The notes beneath the pieces were generated by a model. That model had not been told where the DNA came from. It did no database searches and was given only the letters and a program-made list of their open reading frames with translations. Source: Rhizobium sp. Q54 (GTDB taxonomy: Bacteria > Pseudomonadota > Alphaproteobacteria > Rhizobiales > Xanthobacteraceae). Taken from it: DNA of 51,317 nucleotides. Shown here one piece after another: positions 37,740 to 48,571 of this stretch. Position numbers and translations under genes: made by a program. The stretch lies in NCBI GenBank assembly GCA_945870035.1, contig CAMBQQ010000016.1:1-51317 (forward strand), in the 5' to 3' direction. Numbering within the stretch: the first letter of the stretch is position 1; the number at the start of each line of letters is the position of its first letter.

Positions 37740-37965
37740 CTGTAGTTTTTGCGACGCTCTGAGAGTTGCAGCGAAACGCTGTCGACCCGCCGCCGCCATC
37801 GGTGATTTCCAGGCTGACCGGCCTGAGCGCCAGGTCGGGCTCCTGCACGATGTCGATAATCACCTCGCGGCCGAAGGCGATGGCCTCGCTGTCGCTGTTG
37901 ATCTCGATAAAGCCCAGGTGTTCCGGGCCGGCGCCGCTGAGCAGTTCGTAGCGGTAACGGGGCAT
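37648..37965 (-). CDS. DUF6894-like small protein, frame probably broken
   Basis: The product begins MPRYRYELLSGAGPEHLGFI and continues with DSEAIAFGREVIIDIVQEP and LRPVSLEITDGGGG. This looks like the small soluble DUF6894 proteins of rhizobia, which have an MPRYxF start and end in a strand followed by a short tail. After GGGG the frame runs on for 40 Ala/Arg/Ser-rich residues that are antisense to the MFS gene. The adjacent frame instead reads VDSVSLQLSERRKNYS and stops at 37736, sharing bases with the MFS stop. One missing base in the GGC-rich tract (about 37785-37796) would restore a 76-aa protein. Either the gene is decayed or the tract is misread. Function is unknown. Confidence 0.5.
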   Translation of the reverse strand: MPRYRYELLSGAGPEHLGFIEINSDSEAIAFGREVIIDIVQEPDLALRPVSLEITDGGGGSTAFRCNSQSVAKTTAKSASPRRGGAAPARSAARRQWRPSGTRLR

Positions 37966-38090
37966 GCGGCGAATCCTGTGTGCGATATCGCACATAGGGT
38001 TCAGCAGTTCATTCCAAAACGGAGGTATGTCCGTAAATTATTTACAATGGCACTGTTGCGGTTTATTTTCCATCTCTGGCTAAACGGCGC

Positions 38091-38119
38091 TTGACCTGTC
38101 TATTATCCTATGCTTATTT
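38091..38119 (+). promoter_or_regulatory. Possible sigma-70 promoter before the structured RNA
   Basis: TTGACC (-35), a 17-base spacer and TTATTT (-10) lie in an AT-rich stretch that ends where the GC-rich structured segment begins. TATGCT at 38109 is an alternative -10. No gene start follows within 650 bases. Confidence 0.45.
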
Positions 38120-38121
38120 AC

Positions 38122-38295
38122 GGAGGTCCGGTCCGCCGAGGGCGCTCTCATGAGGCGTCATGGAAGTGGGACCGCCTTGATTGGGCCGATATCGGGTAAA
38201 CCCGACATCGGCGACGCGGTGCCTGCGGGCGAAGGGGATACGCACCCTTGGCTCCCGGGCGGCGCCGGACCCCGCCCGGAGGCATTAGGACCTCC
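38122..38295 (+). ncRNA. Candidate structured non-coding RNA
   Basis: The segment is closed by the perfect 8-bp pair GGAGGTCC (38122-38129) / GGACCTCC (38288-38295). Three internal arms can be drawn. GGTCC (38130-38134) / GGACC (38169-38173). An 11-bp hairpin with one mismatch and a TAAA loop, CCGATATCGGG / CCCGACATCGG (38186-38211). A three-tier stem, GGTGCC / GGCGCC (38218-38266), CGGG / CCCG and AAGGG / CCCTT. A plausible promoter sits directly upstream. The reading frame over it has low-complexity codon use and no recognisable domain. I cannot place it in a known RNA family: it lacks the tRNA-like ends of tmRNA, the RNase P core and the SRP loop. High GC makes pairing by chance easier, so this is a hypothesis. 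Confidence 0.4.
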
Positions 38296-38377
38296 CGCGA
38301 GGAGCTCGCTGATGGTGCGAAGCAGCCTTAAGTCGGCTAGCCGCCAGAAGCGCGGACCGGACGCTGTAAGACACTGC

Positions 38378-38468
38378 AATGGAGCGCCGCGGGGCGCAGC
38401 GTCCTTCGCCAAAGGACGCGCACGCCGTCCAGGCGTGAATGAGATGTGGCGCCACGCGGCGCTCCATT
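38378..38468. repeat. Inverted repeat with 14-bp perfect arms
   Basis: AATGGAGCGCCGCG (38378-38391) is matched by CGCGGCGCTCCATT (38455-38468). Inside lies GTCCTT-CGCC-AAAGGAC, and GGACGCTG (38359-38366) pairs with CAGCGTCC (38397-38404) across the left arm. The look is that of the dispersed palindromic repeats of this group. Confidence 0.75.
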
Positions 38469-38648
38469 CCCTCGGCCTTCTTGCCGGGGAGCGGAACAGG
38501 GAAGGCGGCCTGCCCGGGGCCTTTCAAGAATACGGGCGATGGCGCACGCCTGCGCCTTTAGGCTAGCCCCCGCCGCCTTATTTCACCGGCAAATTCAGCC
38601 TAACGGCGGCTTATCGCCACAAACCGTTGGGAAGGCGTCAAATGCGCG

Positions 38649-38678
38649 TTGCTTTGCTGCCACTTTTTTGGCTATATC
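38649..38678 (+). promoter_or_regulatory. Likely hppA promoter
   Basis: TTGCTT (-35), an 18-base spacer and TATATC (-10) lie 115 bases before the hppA ATG. Confidence 0.45.
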
Positions 38679-38792
38679 CGCGCGCTTTCAAGTCGAGGTG
38701 AAGCGCCCCCCTTGTGCGGCCATCCTCGACCCTCCCGTGCCGGCGGGGGCTTTAAGTTCCCGCCCGCTTCATTCTCACTCGAGGTTGGATTC

Positions 38793-40925
<2,133 letters not shown>

Positions 40926-40947
40926 TCGGCGCGCGAACCTGAATACG

Positions 40948-40979
40948 AAAAGGGCCCGCGCTTCGCGGGCCCTTTTTTA
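40948..40979. terminator. Bidirectional terminator between hppA and bamE
   Basis: The strong stem AAGGGCCCGCG-CTT-CGCGGGCCCTT has A residues before it and six T residues after it. It serves both the plus-strand hppA and the convergent minus-strand bamE. Confidence 0.93.
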
Positions 40980-40999
40980 TGAAGCGATAATCTGTACGA

Positions 41000-41446
41000 T
41001 TAGAACATCTTGAAGTTGCGGAAGATGCCGCGCAGATAATTGAGCTGCTCGCCGCCGGTTTCGGTCGTCTGCGACACGAAGTCGAAAATCTTGCCGTCCT
41101 TGATGCCGTAATTGGCCAGCCGCGTGACCGTGCGGTTCTTGTCGAAATAGACGGCGATGACGCGCTGATCGACCGTCTCGTGCGGCATGAAGGCGGCGCT
41201 GCGCTCGGCCTTCTGCGAAATGTAATAGAACGTATCGCCATCGACCGTCGCAACCGTTGACGGCGTGCCGAGCACGATCAGCACCTGCTCCTGCGTGGCG
41301 CCGATCGGAATCTGCTCCAGCGCGCCATCGGGCAGCACGTATCCGCGTTGCAGCGTTTCGCCGAAACTGCCGCAGCCGGCGACCGCCAACGGGCCGGCCA
41401 GCACGCAGGCAAGCGCGAAAGCCCGTGTCATTCTCATGGAAACCAT
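41000..41446 (-). CDS. bamE: Outer membrane assembly lipoprotein BamE
   Basis: This is the BamE/SmpA/OmlA lipoprotein of the outer-membrane protein insertion complex. The signal sequence MRMTRAFALACVLAGPLAV ends in the lipobox AVAGC, with the acylated Cys followed by GSFGETLQRGYVLPD. The SmpA/OmlA domain is seen in IPIGATQEQVLIVLGTPST, FYYISQK and VIAVYFDKNRTVTRLANYG. At about 148 aa the length is usual for rhizobia. Starts at 41446, 41437 or 41431 are all close; the frame reaching to 41539 extends into the divergent promoter. It diverges from the ubiquinol-cytochrome c chaperone gene. Confidence 0.9.
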   Translation of the reverse strand: MVSMRMTRAFALACVLAGPLAVAGCGSFGETLQRGYVLPDGALEQIPIGATQEQVLIVLGTPSTVATVDGDTFYYISQKAERSAAFMPHETVDQRVIAVYFDKNRTVTRLANYGIKDGKIFDFVSQTTETGGEQLNYLRGIFRNFKMF

Positions 41447-41543
41447 CGCTGTCTCGATCCTCAAATACGCGTCGATTTGGTTCTTGCATCCTTGCCGGTG
41501 TGGACTAAACCGGCGGCAACCAACAAATGCCCGAAGCAACCTT

Positions 41544-42113
41544 ATGATATTTTCACTTTTCCGCCGAAGTCAGCCGAAGCCGGACACCATTTCGATCCTG
41601 TATGGCATGATCGTGGCGCAGGCGCGATTGCCGGTGTTTTACCGCGATTATGCGGTCGCCGACACGGTTAACGGCCGTTTCGACCTGATCGTGCTGCATC
41701 TGGCGCTGGTCATGGACCGTTTGATGCCGGATCCGGGGACCAAAGAGCTCGGGCAGGGCATTTTCGACGCCTTTTGCCGGGATATGGACGATAATCTGCG
41801 GGAGATGGGCATCGGCGACCTGAAAGTGCCCAAGGAAATGCGGCGCATGGGCGAGGCCTTCTATGGCCGCTCGCAGGCCTATCTGAACGCGATTCCGGCT
41901 GCGCTTCAACCCGGCGACGGCAGCCGGGCGCTCATTGAAGCCCTTAGCCGGAATATCTATGGCGGCGCGCCCTCGGCGCACACTGCGGCGCCCAGGCTTG
42001 CGGCCTATATGCTGGAAGCGGTACGGGAGTTGAAGGCGCAGGACGTAAGCGCGCTCGCCGCCGGCACGTTGCGCTTTCCGGACCCGGCCGCAATTCCGCC
42101 GGCCGTTGTATAG
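41544..42113 (+). CDS. Ubiquinol-cytochrome c chaperone family protein
   Basis: This 189-aa soluble protein is related to mitochondrial Cbp3, which assists assembly of cytochrome b in the bc1 complex. Family features are the N-terminal YGMIVAQARLPVFYRDYAV, the central GRFDLIVLHLALVMDRLM, and FDAFCRDMDDNLREMGIGDL. Only the first ATG after bamE's divergent promoter gives this start; the longer frame from 41265 is antisense to bamE. It is followed 17 bases later by the DUF177 gene, a conserved alphaproteobacterial pairing. The bc1 operon itself is not in this window. Confidence 0.88.
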   Translation: MIFSLFRRSQPKPDTISILYGMIVAQARLPVFYRDYAVADTVNGRFDLIVLHLALVMDRLMPDPGTKELGQGIFDAFCRDMDDNLREMGIGDLKVPKEMRRMGEAFYGRSQAYLNAIPAALQPGDGSRALIEALSRNIYGGAPSAHTAAPRLAAYMLEAVRELKAQDVSALAAGTLRFPDPAAIPPAVV

Positions 42114-42130
42114 CGGCCTAAACAGAGCTG

Positions 42131-42754
42131 ATGACGATGACCCGAAAAGACGGCCGCCCCGGCGGTCCGGCGAAATCCGCGCCGGCCAAATCCGCGATTA
42201 AGTCCGCCAGCGCCAAATTCGCGCCGCGCAGCGCCGCCGGCGCGCCGGCGTGGAGCGTTCCGCTGAAAGTGGATGCGATCTCCGACACTGGCCTCAGCCG
42301 CACCATCGAAGCCGGTCCTGAAATCTGCGCCGCGGTGGCCGAATTGGCCGAAGTCCGCGCCATTTCCAGCCTCAAGGCGACCTTCGATCTCAGCCGCGCC
42401 GGCGATGTCGTTCACGTCACCGGACGGGTTACTGCCGATGTCGGGCAGAATTGCGTGGTCACGCTCGATCCGCTTGAGTTCACGGTCGATGAGGCCATCG
42501 ACGTGCTGTTTGCCGCGGTCCCGGAGGAGGGTACCGAGGCGCACGACGTGCACCGCCGCAAAACCGAGGAGGAACTGCCCGAACCGCTAATCGACGGCAC
42601 CATCGACCTCGGCGCCATCGCTTGCGAGTTCCTGATCCTTGGCATCGAGCCTTATCCGCGCAAGCCGGGTGTCGAGTTTTCGCCCCCAGAGGTTGAATCG
42701 GACGGTCCGCACCCGTTCGCGGCCCTTGCCGCCTTGAAGAAGAACGAGCCGTGA
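42131..42754 (+). CDS. DUF177 (YceD-like) protein
   Basis: This is a 207-aa member of the YceD/DUF177 family, which normally lies before rpmF and plsX. YceD in E. coli is linked to 23S rRNA accumulation. The first 40 residues are basic, Ala/Lys/Ser-rich and likely disordered. The domain starts at WSVPLKVDAI and includes the single conserved Cys in ADVGQNCVVTLDPLEF and the late EFLILGIEPYPRKPG. No rpmF (L32) gene follows here, unlike the gammaproteobacterial arrangement. About 147 bases then lead into plsX. Confidence 0.85.
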   Translation: MTMTRKDGRPGGPAKSAPAKSAIKSASAKFAPRSAAGAPAWSVPLKVDAISDTGLSRTIEAGPEICAAVAELAEVRAISSLKATFDLSRAGDVVHVTGRVTADVGQNCVVTLDPLEFTVDEAIDVLFAAVPEEGTEAHDVHRRKTEEELPEPLIDGTIDLGAIACEFLILGIEPYPRKPGVEFSPPEVESDGPHPFAALAALKKNEP

Positions 42755-42901
42755 CCTCGGGTTCCACTGGCGGCCCGGCCCGACTTGTCAGGACCGGCCC
42801 ACAAGGTATGTTCGCCCCTATGCGTCGAATCCGGATGACCTTTGTGCCGGCGCTTACGACAACGCCGCTCCGATTGGACTCGACCAGAGTACGCCCGCGC
42901 C

Positions 42902-43975
42902 ATGCCAGATAACGTTCGCATTGCAATAGACGCGATGGGCGGCGACCATGGCCCGGCGGTCGTGCTGCCCGGCGCCGAACTGGCGCTGATCCGCCATCCG
43001 GATACCCAATTCCAGTTGTTCGGAGACCGCGCCACGGTCGAGCCGTTGCTCGACAAGCTGCCCCGCCTCAAGGAGCGCGCGACCTTCACCCATACCGACG
43101 TCTCGATCCGCATGGACGACAAGCCGAGCCAGGCCCTGCGCTATGGCCGGCACAAATCGTCGATGTGGCTGGCGATCGACGCGGTGAAGAAGGGCACGGC
43201 CGACGTCGCCGTTTCGGCCGGCAATACCGGCGCGCTGATGGCGATGTCGCGTTTCCATCTCAAGATGATCGAGGGCATCGACCGCCCCGCCATCGCCGGC
43301 CTGTGGCCGACGCTGAAGGGTGAGTCCGTGGTGCTCGACGTCGGCGCCTCGATCGGCGCCGATGAGTTTCATCTGGTCAAGCTCGCCATCATGGGTGGCG
43401 CCATGGCGCGCATCATGTTCGATATCGACCGCCCCACCGTCGGCCTCCTGAATATCGGCGTCGAGGAGGTCAAAGGCCTCGAGCAGGTGCGCGAGGCCGG
43501 CCGCATGCTGCGCGAGGGCAACTTCCGCGAATTCGACTATCAAGGCTTTGTCGAAGGCGACGATATCGGCAAGGGCACGGTCGACGTCGTCGTGACCGAA
43601 GGCTTCGCCGGCAATATCGCGCTCAAGACGGCGGAGGGCACCGCCCGCCAGTTCGCGCAATATCTGCGCGCGGCGATGAACCGGACCTGGATGGCGCGGC
43701 TCGGTTATCTTTTGTCGCGCCAGGCCTTCCAGACGTTGCGTGAAAAAATGGACCCGCGTAAGTCGAATGGCGGCGTCTTTCTCGGCCTCAACGGCGTTGT
43801 CATCAAGAGCCATGGCGGCGCCGACTCCGAAGGCTTCGCCGCCGCCATCGATATGGGATACGACATGATCCGCTATGAACTGCTCAGCAAGATAGGCCAG
43901 TCGATGGCGCGCGATCTGCAAGCACGCGCCAGCGCGCAGATGGTCGAAACGGTGGCGAGCGGAGCGGCCTCGTGA
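42902..43975 (+). CDS. plsX: Phosphate acyltransferase PlsX
   Basis: PlsX converts acyl-ACP to acyl-phosphate, the donor for PlsY in phospholipid synthesis. The 357-aa protein starts with the family block [13 protein letters not shown] and shows [18 protein letters not shown]-like [13 protein letters not shown], and [15 protein letters not shown]. The start ATG 42902 matches this block; a frame from 42842 adds unrelated residues. The stop overlaps the GTG of fabH (GTGA). The plsX-fabH-ihfA order is an alphaproteobacterial hallmark. Confidence 0.95.
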   Translation: MPDNVRIAIDAMGGDHGPAVVLPGAELALIRHPDTQFQLFGDRATVEPLLDKLPRLKERATFTHTDVSIRMDDKPSQALRYGRHKSSMWLAIDAVKKGTADVAVSAGNTGALMAMSRFHLKMIEGIDRPAIAGLWPTLKGESVVLDVGASIGADEFHLVKLAIMGGAMARIMFDIDRPTVGLLNIGVEEVKGLEQVREAGRMLREGNFREFDYQGFVEGDDIGKGTVDVVVTEGFAGNIALKTAEGTARQFAQYLRAAMNRTWMARLGYLLSRQAFQTLREKMDPRKSNGGVFLGLNGVVIKSHGGADSEGFAAAIDMGYDMIRYELLSKIGQSMARDLQARASAQMVETVASGAAS

Positions 43976-44949
43976 GCGTCTTGCGTTCGGTAATCCTCGG
44001 CTGCGGCAGCTATCTGCCTGCGCGAATTCTCTCCAATGACGAACTGGCGCGTTCGGTGGAAACCACCGACGAGTGGATCGTGCAGCGCACCGGTATCCGC
44101 GAGCGCCATATCGCCGCCCCCGGCGAGATGACCTCCGACCTCGCCATTCACGCCGCCCGCGCAGCGCTGGCCCATGCCCATGTCGACGCCGATTCCATCG
44201 ACCTGATCGTGCTCGGCACCTCGACCCCGGACCAGACCTTCCCGGCCACCGCCGTCACCGTCCAGCATGCGCTTGGCATCACCAAGGGCGCCGCCTTCGA
44301 CCTCCAGGCCGTCTGTTCGGGCTTTGTCTATGCGCTGTCAGTCGCCGACAGCATGTTGCGCTGCGGCAGCCACAAGCGCGCGCTGGTCATCGGCGCCGAG
44401 ACTTTCTCGCGCATCCTCGACTGGAACGACCGCACCACCTGCGTCCTGTTCGGCGACGGCGCCGGCGCCGTCGTGCTGGAAGCGCAGGAGCAGCCCGGCG
44501 ACACCAGCGACCGCGGCGTCCTGACCACGCATCTGCGCTCCGACGGCCGCCACAAATCCAAGCTCTATGTCGATGGCGGGGTGTCCTCGACCCAGACCGT
44601 CGGCCATTTGCGCATGGAAGGCAAAGAAGTGTTCAAGCATGCGGTCGCCATGATCACCGACGTGATCGAGGACGCCTTCGAGGCGACTGGCACCACCGCC
44701 GCCGACATTGACTGGTTCGTACCGCATCAGGCCAACAAGCGCATTATCGACGGATCGGCCCATAAACTGGGAATTTCGCCGGAAAAAGTGGTGATAACGG
44801 TCGATCGTCACGGCAATACCTCGGCCGCTTCGATCCCGTTGGCATTGGCCGACGCGGTCGCTGACCGGCGCATCAAACGCGGCAATTTAATCTTATTGGA
44901 AGCGATGGGCGGAGGCTTCACCTGGGGCTCGGCCATGCTGCGGTGGTAA
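43972..44949 (+). CDS. fabH: 3-oxoacyl-[ACP] synthase III
   Basis: FabH condenses acetyl-CoA with malonyl-ACP to start fatty acid chains. The catalytic triad is Cys115 ([12 protein letters not shown]), His252 (VPHQANKRI) and Asn282 (RHGNTSAAS). The CoA-binding [15 protein letters not shown] stretch is at the N-terminus. At 325 aa it is standard. The start is GTG, overlapping the plsX TGA by four bases, so the two are translationally coupled. A 116-base gap to ihfA contains TTGACC at about 44993 with TATCGT 17 bases on, a possible ihfA promoter. Confidence 0.95.
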   Translation: MSVLRSVILGCGSYLPARILSNDELARSVETTDEWIVQRTGIRERHIAAPGEMTSDLAIHAARAALAHAHVDADSIDLIVLGTSTPDQTFPATAVTVQHALGITKGAAFDLQAVCSGFVYALSVADSMLRCGSHKRALVIGAETFSRILDWNDRTTCVLFGDGAGAVVLEAQEQPGDTSDRGVLTTHLRSDGRHKSKLYVDGGVSSTQTVGHLRMEGKEVFKHAVAMITDVIEDAFEATGTTAADIDWFVPHQANKRIIDGSAHKLGISPEKVVITVDRHGNTSAASIPLALADAVADRRIKRGNLILLEAMGGGFTWGSAMLRW

Positions 44950-45065
44950 TCTTTTAAGCGCAAGGCAGCGGCCACAAGTCTTAAATCGACCGTTGACCGG
45001 TTGGGTTGAAGCTAATATCGTCAATAATTCCAGCGAGATATGTTCGCCGGGGGTTGGGCTGGGCG

Positions 45066-45386
45066 ATGACTGGTAAGACGGTAACGAGAGCGGATTTGTG
45101 TGAGGCGGTCTACCAGAAGGTGGGGCTGTCGCTCACCGAGTCTGCGTCGCTGGTCGAGTTGGTTCTCAAGGAGATCACCGACTGTCTGGAGCGTGGCGAG
45201 ACGGTAAAACTGTCTTCCTTCGGCTCTTTTGTCGTGCGCAAGAAAGGCCAGCGCATTGGCCGTAATCCGAAGACCGGCAAGGAAGTTCCAATCTCGCCAC
45301 GGCGCGTCATGGTGTTCAAGCCATCGGCCATTCTCAAGCAGCAGATAAACGGCCACGACGTCGCCGACGAAGCCGAGCACGCTTAA
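45066..45386 (+). CDS. ihfA: Integration host factor subunit alpha
   Basis: IHF-alpha pairs with IHF-beta to bend DNA sharply at specific sites in recombination, replication and sigma-54 transcription. The 106-aa protein starts [20 protein letters not shown]. The DNA-intercalating arm reads [19 protein letters not shown], with the proline typical of the family. An upstream frame from 45006 adds residues with no homology and is rejected. A short palindromic repeat begins one base after its stop. Confidence 0.95.
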   Translation: MTGKTVTRADLCEAVYQKVGLSLTESASLVELVLKEITDCLERGETVKLSSFGSFVVRKKGQRIGRNPKTGKEVPISPRRVMVFKPSAILKQQINGHDVADEAEHA

Positions 45387-45387
45387 A

Positions 45388-45432
45388 GCATGATCCCGAA
45401 AAGTGGGAACCGGTTTTCGGGTAAGATCATGC
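45388..45432. repeat. 45-bp imperfect palindrome after ihfA
   Basis: The ends are the perfect pair GCATGATC / GATCATGC, with CCGAAAA and TTTTCGG as the next inner pair around GTGGGAACCGG. Copies of this GATCCCGAAAAGTGGGAACC type are scattered in Rhizobium-, Mesorhizobium- and Bradyrhizobium-like genomes. It may also act as a hairpin terminator. Confidence 0.8.
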
Positions 45433-45494
45433 TCAAAACAAATTGCTCGCTGCAAATTTTGTAAAAGCGTTCATTCGTAATTCGAGGAGTCGCT

Positions 45495-46169
45495 TTGGAC
45501 AACAAGGCGCCGGACGCATTCCGCACCATCAGTGAAGTGGCAGACGAACTGGATCTGCCGCAGCATGTGTTGCGCTTTTGGGAAAGCCGCTTCCGCGACA
45601 TCAAGCCGATGAAGCGCGGCGGCGGCCGACGCTATTACCGTCCCGAAGACATCGAGCTGCTGCGCGGCATCAAGCATCTCCTGTACGGCGAGGGCTACAC
45701 CATTCGCGGCGTGCAGCGCATTTTGCGCGAGCAGAGCGTGTCATTTGTGCAGGCGGTCTGGCAGGACGGCGCGCCGCAACCGCCGCACATCGCGACCGAT
45801 GAAGAAGAGCTTGTCGAGGAGGTCGCCGACACCGACGCCGAGGCGCTCGACGAGCCGCGCGGTCTGCGCGAGCGGTTCTCCTCGCTAATCGGGCGCGACC
45901 TTGGCGACCGTGGTGAGATGCCAGGCGACCGCCGCGAACCGCCGCTGCAAAGCGCGCCGATGCCGCGCATTGAGCCTTCGGATCGGCCGGTCTACGACAT
46001 CGGCTCGCCGCAATCGGCGCAGCCGAACTTCTCGCAGCCTTCGGCGCCGGCCGCGTCCGCGCCTAAAGCCGGGCTGGCGCGCGAGCAGGCCAGCAAGCTG
46101 CACGCTGCGCTGCACGAACTGATGGAATGCCGCAAGCTTATCGACAGCGCGATGGCGCGCGGGGAGTAG
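45495..46169 (+). CDS. MerR-family transcriptional regulator
   Basis: This is a 224-aa regulator with an N-terminal MerR winged helix (about 10-80): [20 protein letters not shown], then [20 protein letters not shown], then [13 protein letters not shown]. After an acidic linker ([14 protein letters not shown]) the C-terminal half is low complexity, ending in a helix [19 protein letters not shown]. There is no Cys cluster of metal sensors, so the signal is unknown. The start is TTG with a perfect GAGGAG six bases before it. The position after ihfA is conserved in alphaproteobacteria. Confidence 0.88.
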   Translation: MDNKAPDAFRTISEVADELDLPQHVLRFWESRFRDIKPMKRGGGRRYYRPEDIELLRGIKHLLYGEGYTIRGVQRILREQSVSFVQAVWQDGAPQPPHIATDEEELVEEVADTDAEALDEPRGLRERFSSLIGRDLGDRGEMPGDRREPPLQSAPMPRIEPSDRPVYDIGSPQSAQPNFSQPSAPAASAPKAGLAREQASKLHAALHELMECRKLIDSAMARGE

Positions 46170-46211
46170 CCTTGCCGCATTCGCTTCCGGCACATTTGGG
46201 ATTCAATCTGC

Positions 46212-46991
46212 ATGACCGCGACTGACGTTCTGCTCGTCGAGCATCCATCGGACGATATTGTCTTGCTGCGCCTTAACCGGCCGCAGGTGCGCAATGCGCT
46301 CAATCTCGATGTGCGCATAAGGCTGGCCGACGAGATTGCGCGTTGCAGTGCCGATCCGCAAATCCGCTGCGTTGTCATCACCGGCTCCGACACTGTGTTC
46401 GCTGCCGGCGCCGACATCACCGAAATGGCCGAGGCTGGCCCGGTGGAAGTGATGGCGCGCAATGTGCAGCAGTATTATCGCGCGATCATGGATTGCCCGA
46501 AGCCGGTGATCGCCGCGGTCGAGGGCTTCGCGCTCGGCGGCGGGCTGGAACTGGCTTTGTGCGCCGACATCATCATTGCCGGTGACGGCGCCAAGATGGG
46601 TCTGCCGGAAGTGAAGCTGGGCATTCTCGCTGGCGGCGGCGGCACGCAGAAACTGGCGCGGCTGGTCGGCAAGCAGCGCGCGATGCTTTTGCTGATGACC
46701 GGCCGCATGTTCGGCGCGGCAGAGGCTCTGGCGATGGGCGTCGCCGCCGATGTCGCTCCTAGCGGCCAGGCATTGTCGCGTGCGCTTGAATTGGCGAAGG
46801 AGATCGCGGCAATGCCGCCGATCTCGATCGCGCAGATCAAGGAAATCGTCAACGCCGGATTGAACGCGCCGCTTGAGACCGCGTTGATGCTGGAGCGCAA
46901 AGCGTTCCAGTTGCAATTCGCCACGCGCGACCAGAAGGAAGGCATGAAGGCCTTTCTGGAAAAGCGCAAACCGGCTTACGAAGGCAAGTAA
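46212..46991 (+). CDS. Enoyl-CoA hydratase (crotonase family)
   Basis: This is a 259-aa hydratase that adds water across enoyl-CoA. The oxyanion-hole segment is FAAGADITEMAEAG, and the catalytic glutamates lie in ALGGGLELALCAD and LPEVKLGILAGGGGTQKLAR. It directly abuts a 3-hydroxyacyl-CoA dehydrogenase, giving two successive beta-oxidation steps. This pair resembles PaaF/PaaH of phenylacetate breakdown, but no other paa genes are present, so a general fatty acid or aromatic side-chain role is equally possible and no symbol is given. Confidence 0.88.
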   Translation: MTATDVLLVEHPSDDIVLLRLNRPQVRNALNLDVRIRLADEIARCSADPQIRCVVITGSDTVFAAGADITEMAEAGPVEVMARNVQQYYRAIMDCPKPVIAAVEGFALGGGLELALCADIIIAGDGAKMGLPEVKLGILAGGGGTQKLARLVGKQRAMLLLMTGRMFGAAEALAMGVAADVAPSGQALSRALELAKEIAAMPPISIAQIKEIVNAGLNAPLETALMLERKAFQLQFATRDQKEGMKAFLEKRKPAYEGK

Positions 46992-48524
46992 GTGGCGATC
47001 GATCTCAGCAAGTCCGATCTGATTGTCGCGGTCATCGGCGCCGGCGCTATGGGGCGCGGCATTGCGCAGGTCTGTGCACAAGCGGGTCTTCAAACATTGC
47101 TTTACGACGCGCGCGACGGCGCGGTGGCCGAGGCCATCGCCTCCGTCGGCAAGGGTCTCGACGGCCAAGTCGTTAAGGGCCGGCTGTCGGCGGACGATAA
47201 AGCCGGCGTGATGGCGCGGCTCAAGCCGATGGCGACTCTCGCCGAGGCGGCGCCGGCTGGACTGGTGATAGAAGCCATTGTCGAAGACCTCGCCGTCAAG
47301 CGCGAACTGTTCCGCGCGCTGGAAAAACATCTCAGTGCCGACGCGGTGATTGCCACCAACACCTCGTCGCTGTCGGTCACTGAAATTGCCGCCGGTTGCG
47401 AGCGGCCGGCCCGTATTGGCGGGCTACATTTCTTCAATCCGCCGCCGGTGATGAAGCTGGTCGAGGTCATTGGCGGCCTGCGCAGCGATCCTGAATTGAC
47501 CGGTGCGCTAGTTCAGTTTTCGCGCCGCATCGGCAAGCAGCCGATTGTCGCCACCGATACGCCGGGCTTTGTCGTCAATCACGCCGGCCGCGCTTATGGT
47601 CCGGAAGCCTTGCGCATCGTCGCGCAAGGGATCGCCGCACCGTTTGAAGTCGATACCTTGATGAAGGAATCGGCCGGCTTCCGCATGGGGCCGTTCGAAT
47701 TGCTCGACCTGATCGGCGCGGATATCACGCATGCGGTGATGGAAAGCATCTACGCGCGCTATTATGACGAACCGATGTACCAGCCTTCGGCGCAACTCGC
47801 GGTGCGCGTCGCCGGCGGATTGCTCGGCCGCAAGTCCGGCCGCGGCTTCTATGATTATGCAAGCGCGCCGGCGGCTCAGGCGGCGACCATTGCGGTTGCG
47901 CCTAGCGTCAAACCGAAATCCGTCTGGATTGCCGATGAAGCCGGCGGCGGCGATCTCGCCGCTTTGCTCGAAGCTGCCGGGATAGACACTGTTCTTGGTG
48001 GCACGCCGGACGCAAAGGACCTATGCTTGGTGACGCCGCTCGGCGAGGATTGCACCAGCGCCGCATTGCGGCTCAAGCTCGATCCGGCCCGTACGGTCGC
48101 GGTCGATATGTTCGGCAACCCCTTAGGGCGATCTTTGGGCCGCATCACGGCGATGAAAAATCCGCTGACCGCGCCGGACGCTTTAAGCGCGGCGGTCGCT
48201 GCGCTGGCCGCGACCGGGGCGCCGGTCACCGCGATCAATGATAGCGCCGGCTTCGTCGTGCAGCGCCTTTTGGCGATGATCGTCAATGTCGGCACCCGCA
48301 TCGCCGAACTGCGCGTGGCCGCGCCCGCCGATATCGATACCGGCGCTGAACTGGGCCTCAACTATCCGAAAGGCCCGCTGGCGCTTGGTGACACGCTCGG
48401 GCCTTCCCGCGTGCTGGCGGTGCTCGATGGTATGCAGGCCCTAACCCGCGACCCGAAATACCGGGCAACCGCCTGGCTGCGCCGCCGCGCGGCGCTCGGC
48501 GTGTCGCTGCACATGCCGGACTGA
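46992..48524 (+). CDS. 3-hydroxyacyl-CoA dehydrogenase
   Basis: This 510-aa NAD-dependent enzyme oxidises 3-hydroxyacyl-CoA to the 3-keto form. The Rossmann motif VIGAGAMGRGIAQVCAQAG is at the N-terminus. The catalytic His is in GLHFFNPPPVMKLVEV and the Glu is supplied by the first C-terminal domain (about 185-285). A second C-terminal domain (about 400-510, ending PKGPLALGDTLGPSRVL) makes it the double-domain PaaH/PaaC type. The start is a GTG immediately after the TAA of the hydratase gene, with no gap, so the two are translated together. The tRNA-Pro gene follows 47 bases later. Confidence 0.9.
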   Translation: MAIDLSKSDLIVAVIGAGAMGRGIAQVCAQAGLQTLLYDARDGAVAEAIASVGKGLDGQVVKGRLSADDKAGVMARLKPMATLAEAAPAGLVIEAIVEDLAVKRELFRALEKHLSADAVIATNTSSLSVTEIAAGCERPARIGGLHFFNPPPVMKLVEVIGGLRSDPELTGALVQFSRRIGKQPIVATDTPGFVVNHAGRAYGPEALRIVAQGIAAPFEVDTLMKESAGFRMGPFELLDLIGADITHAVMESIYARYYDEPMYQPSAQLAVRVAGGLLGRKSGRGFYDYASAPAAQAATIAVAPSVKPKSVWIADEAGGGDLAALLEAAGIDTVLGGTPDAKDLCLVTPLGEDCTSAALRLKLDPARTVAVDMFGNPLGRSLGRITAMKNPLTAPDALSAAVAALAATGAPVTAINDSAGFVVQRLLAMIVNVGTRIAELRVAAPADIDTGAELGLNYPKGPLALGDTLGPSRVLAVLDGMQALTRDPKYRATAWLRRRAALGVSLHMPD

Positions 48525-48571
48525 GCCGAGGTTGCGCGGTCGGGAGTGCGCCCCTATAACCCGGAAACGGT

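Larger units (their letters stand above)
38296..38792. other. Long non-coding leader region of hppA
   Basis: No gene is seen in these 497 bases. They hold small hairpins (GCGAG-GAG-CTCGC at 38297-38309; AGCC/GGCT near 38322), a large inverted repeat (38378-38468) and a likely hppA promoter. An open frame from 38150 to 38566 crosses the structured elements and is not believed. Confidence 0.6.

Noticed and set aside
38150..38566. 138-aa plus-strand open frame upstream of hppA
   Set aside because: It crosses the closed stem of the RNA candidate and the 14-bp inverted repeat, has no domain, and no good ribosome binding site.
38122..38640. Possible tmRNA, RNase P RNA or SRP RNA
   Set aside because: No T-loop or CCA end and no tag frame for a permuted tmRNA; no RNase P core motif; GCGAAGCAGCC at about 38317 only partly resembles the SRP loop and lacks its partner strand.
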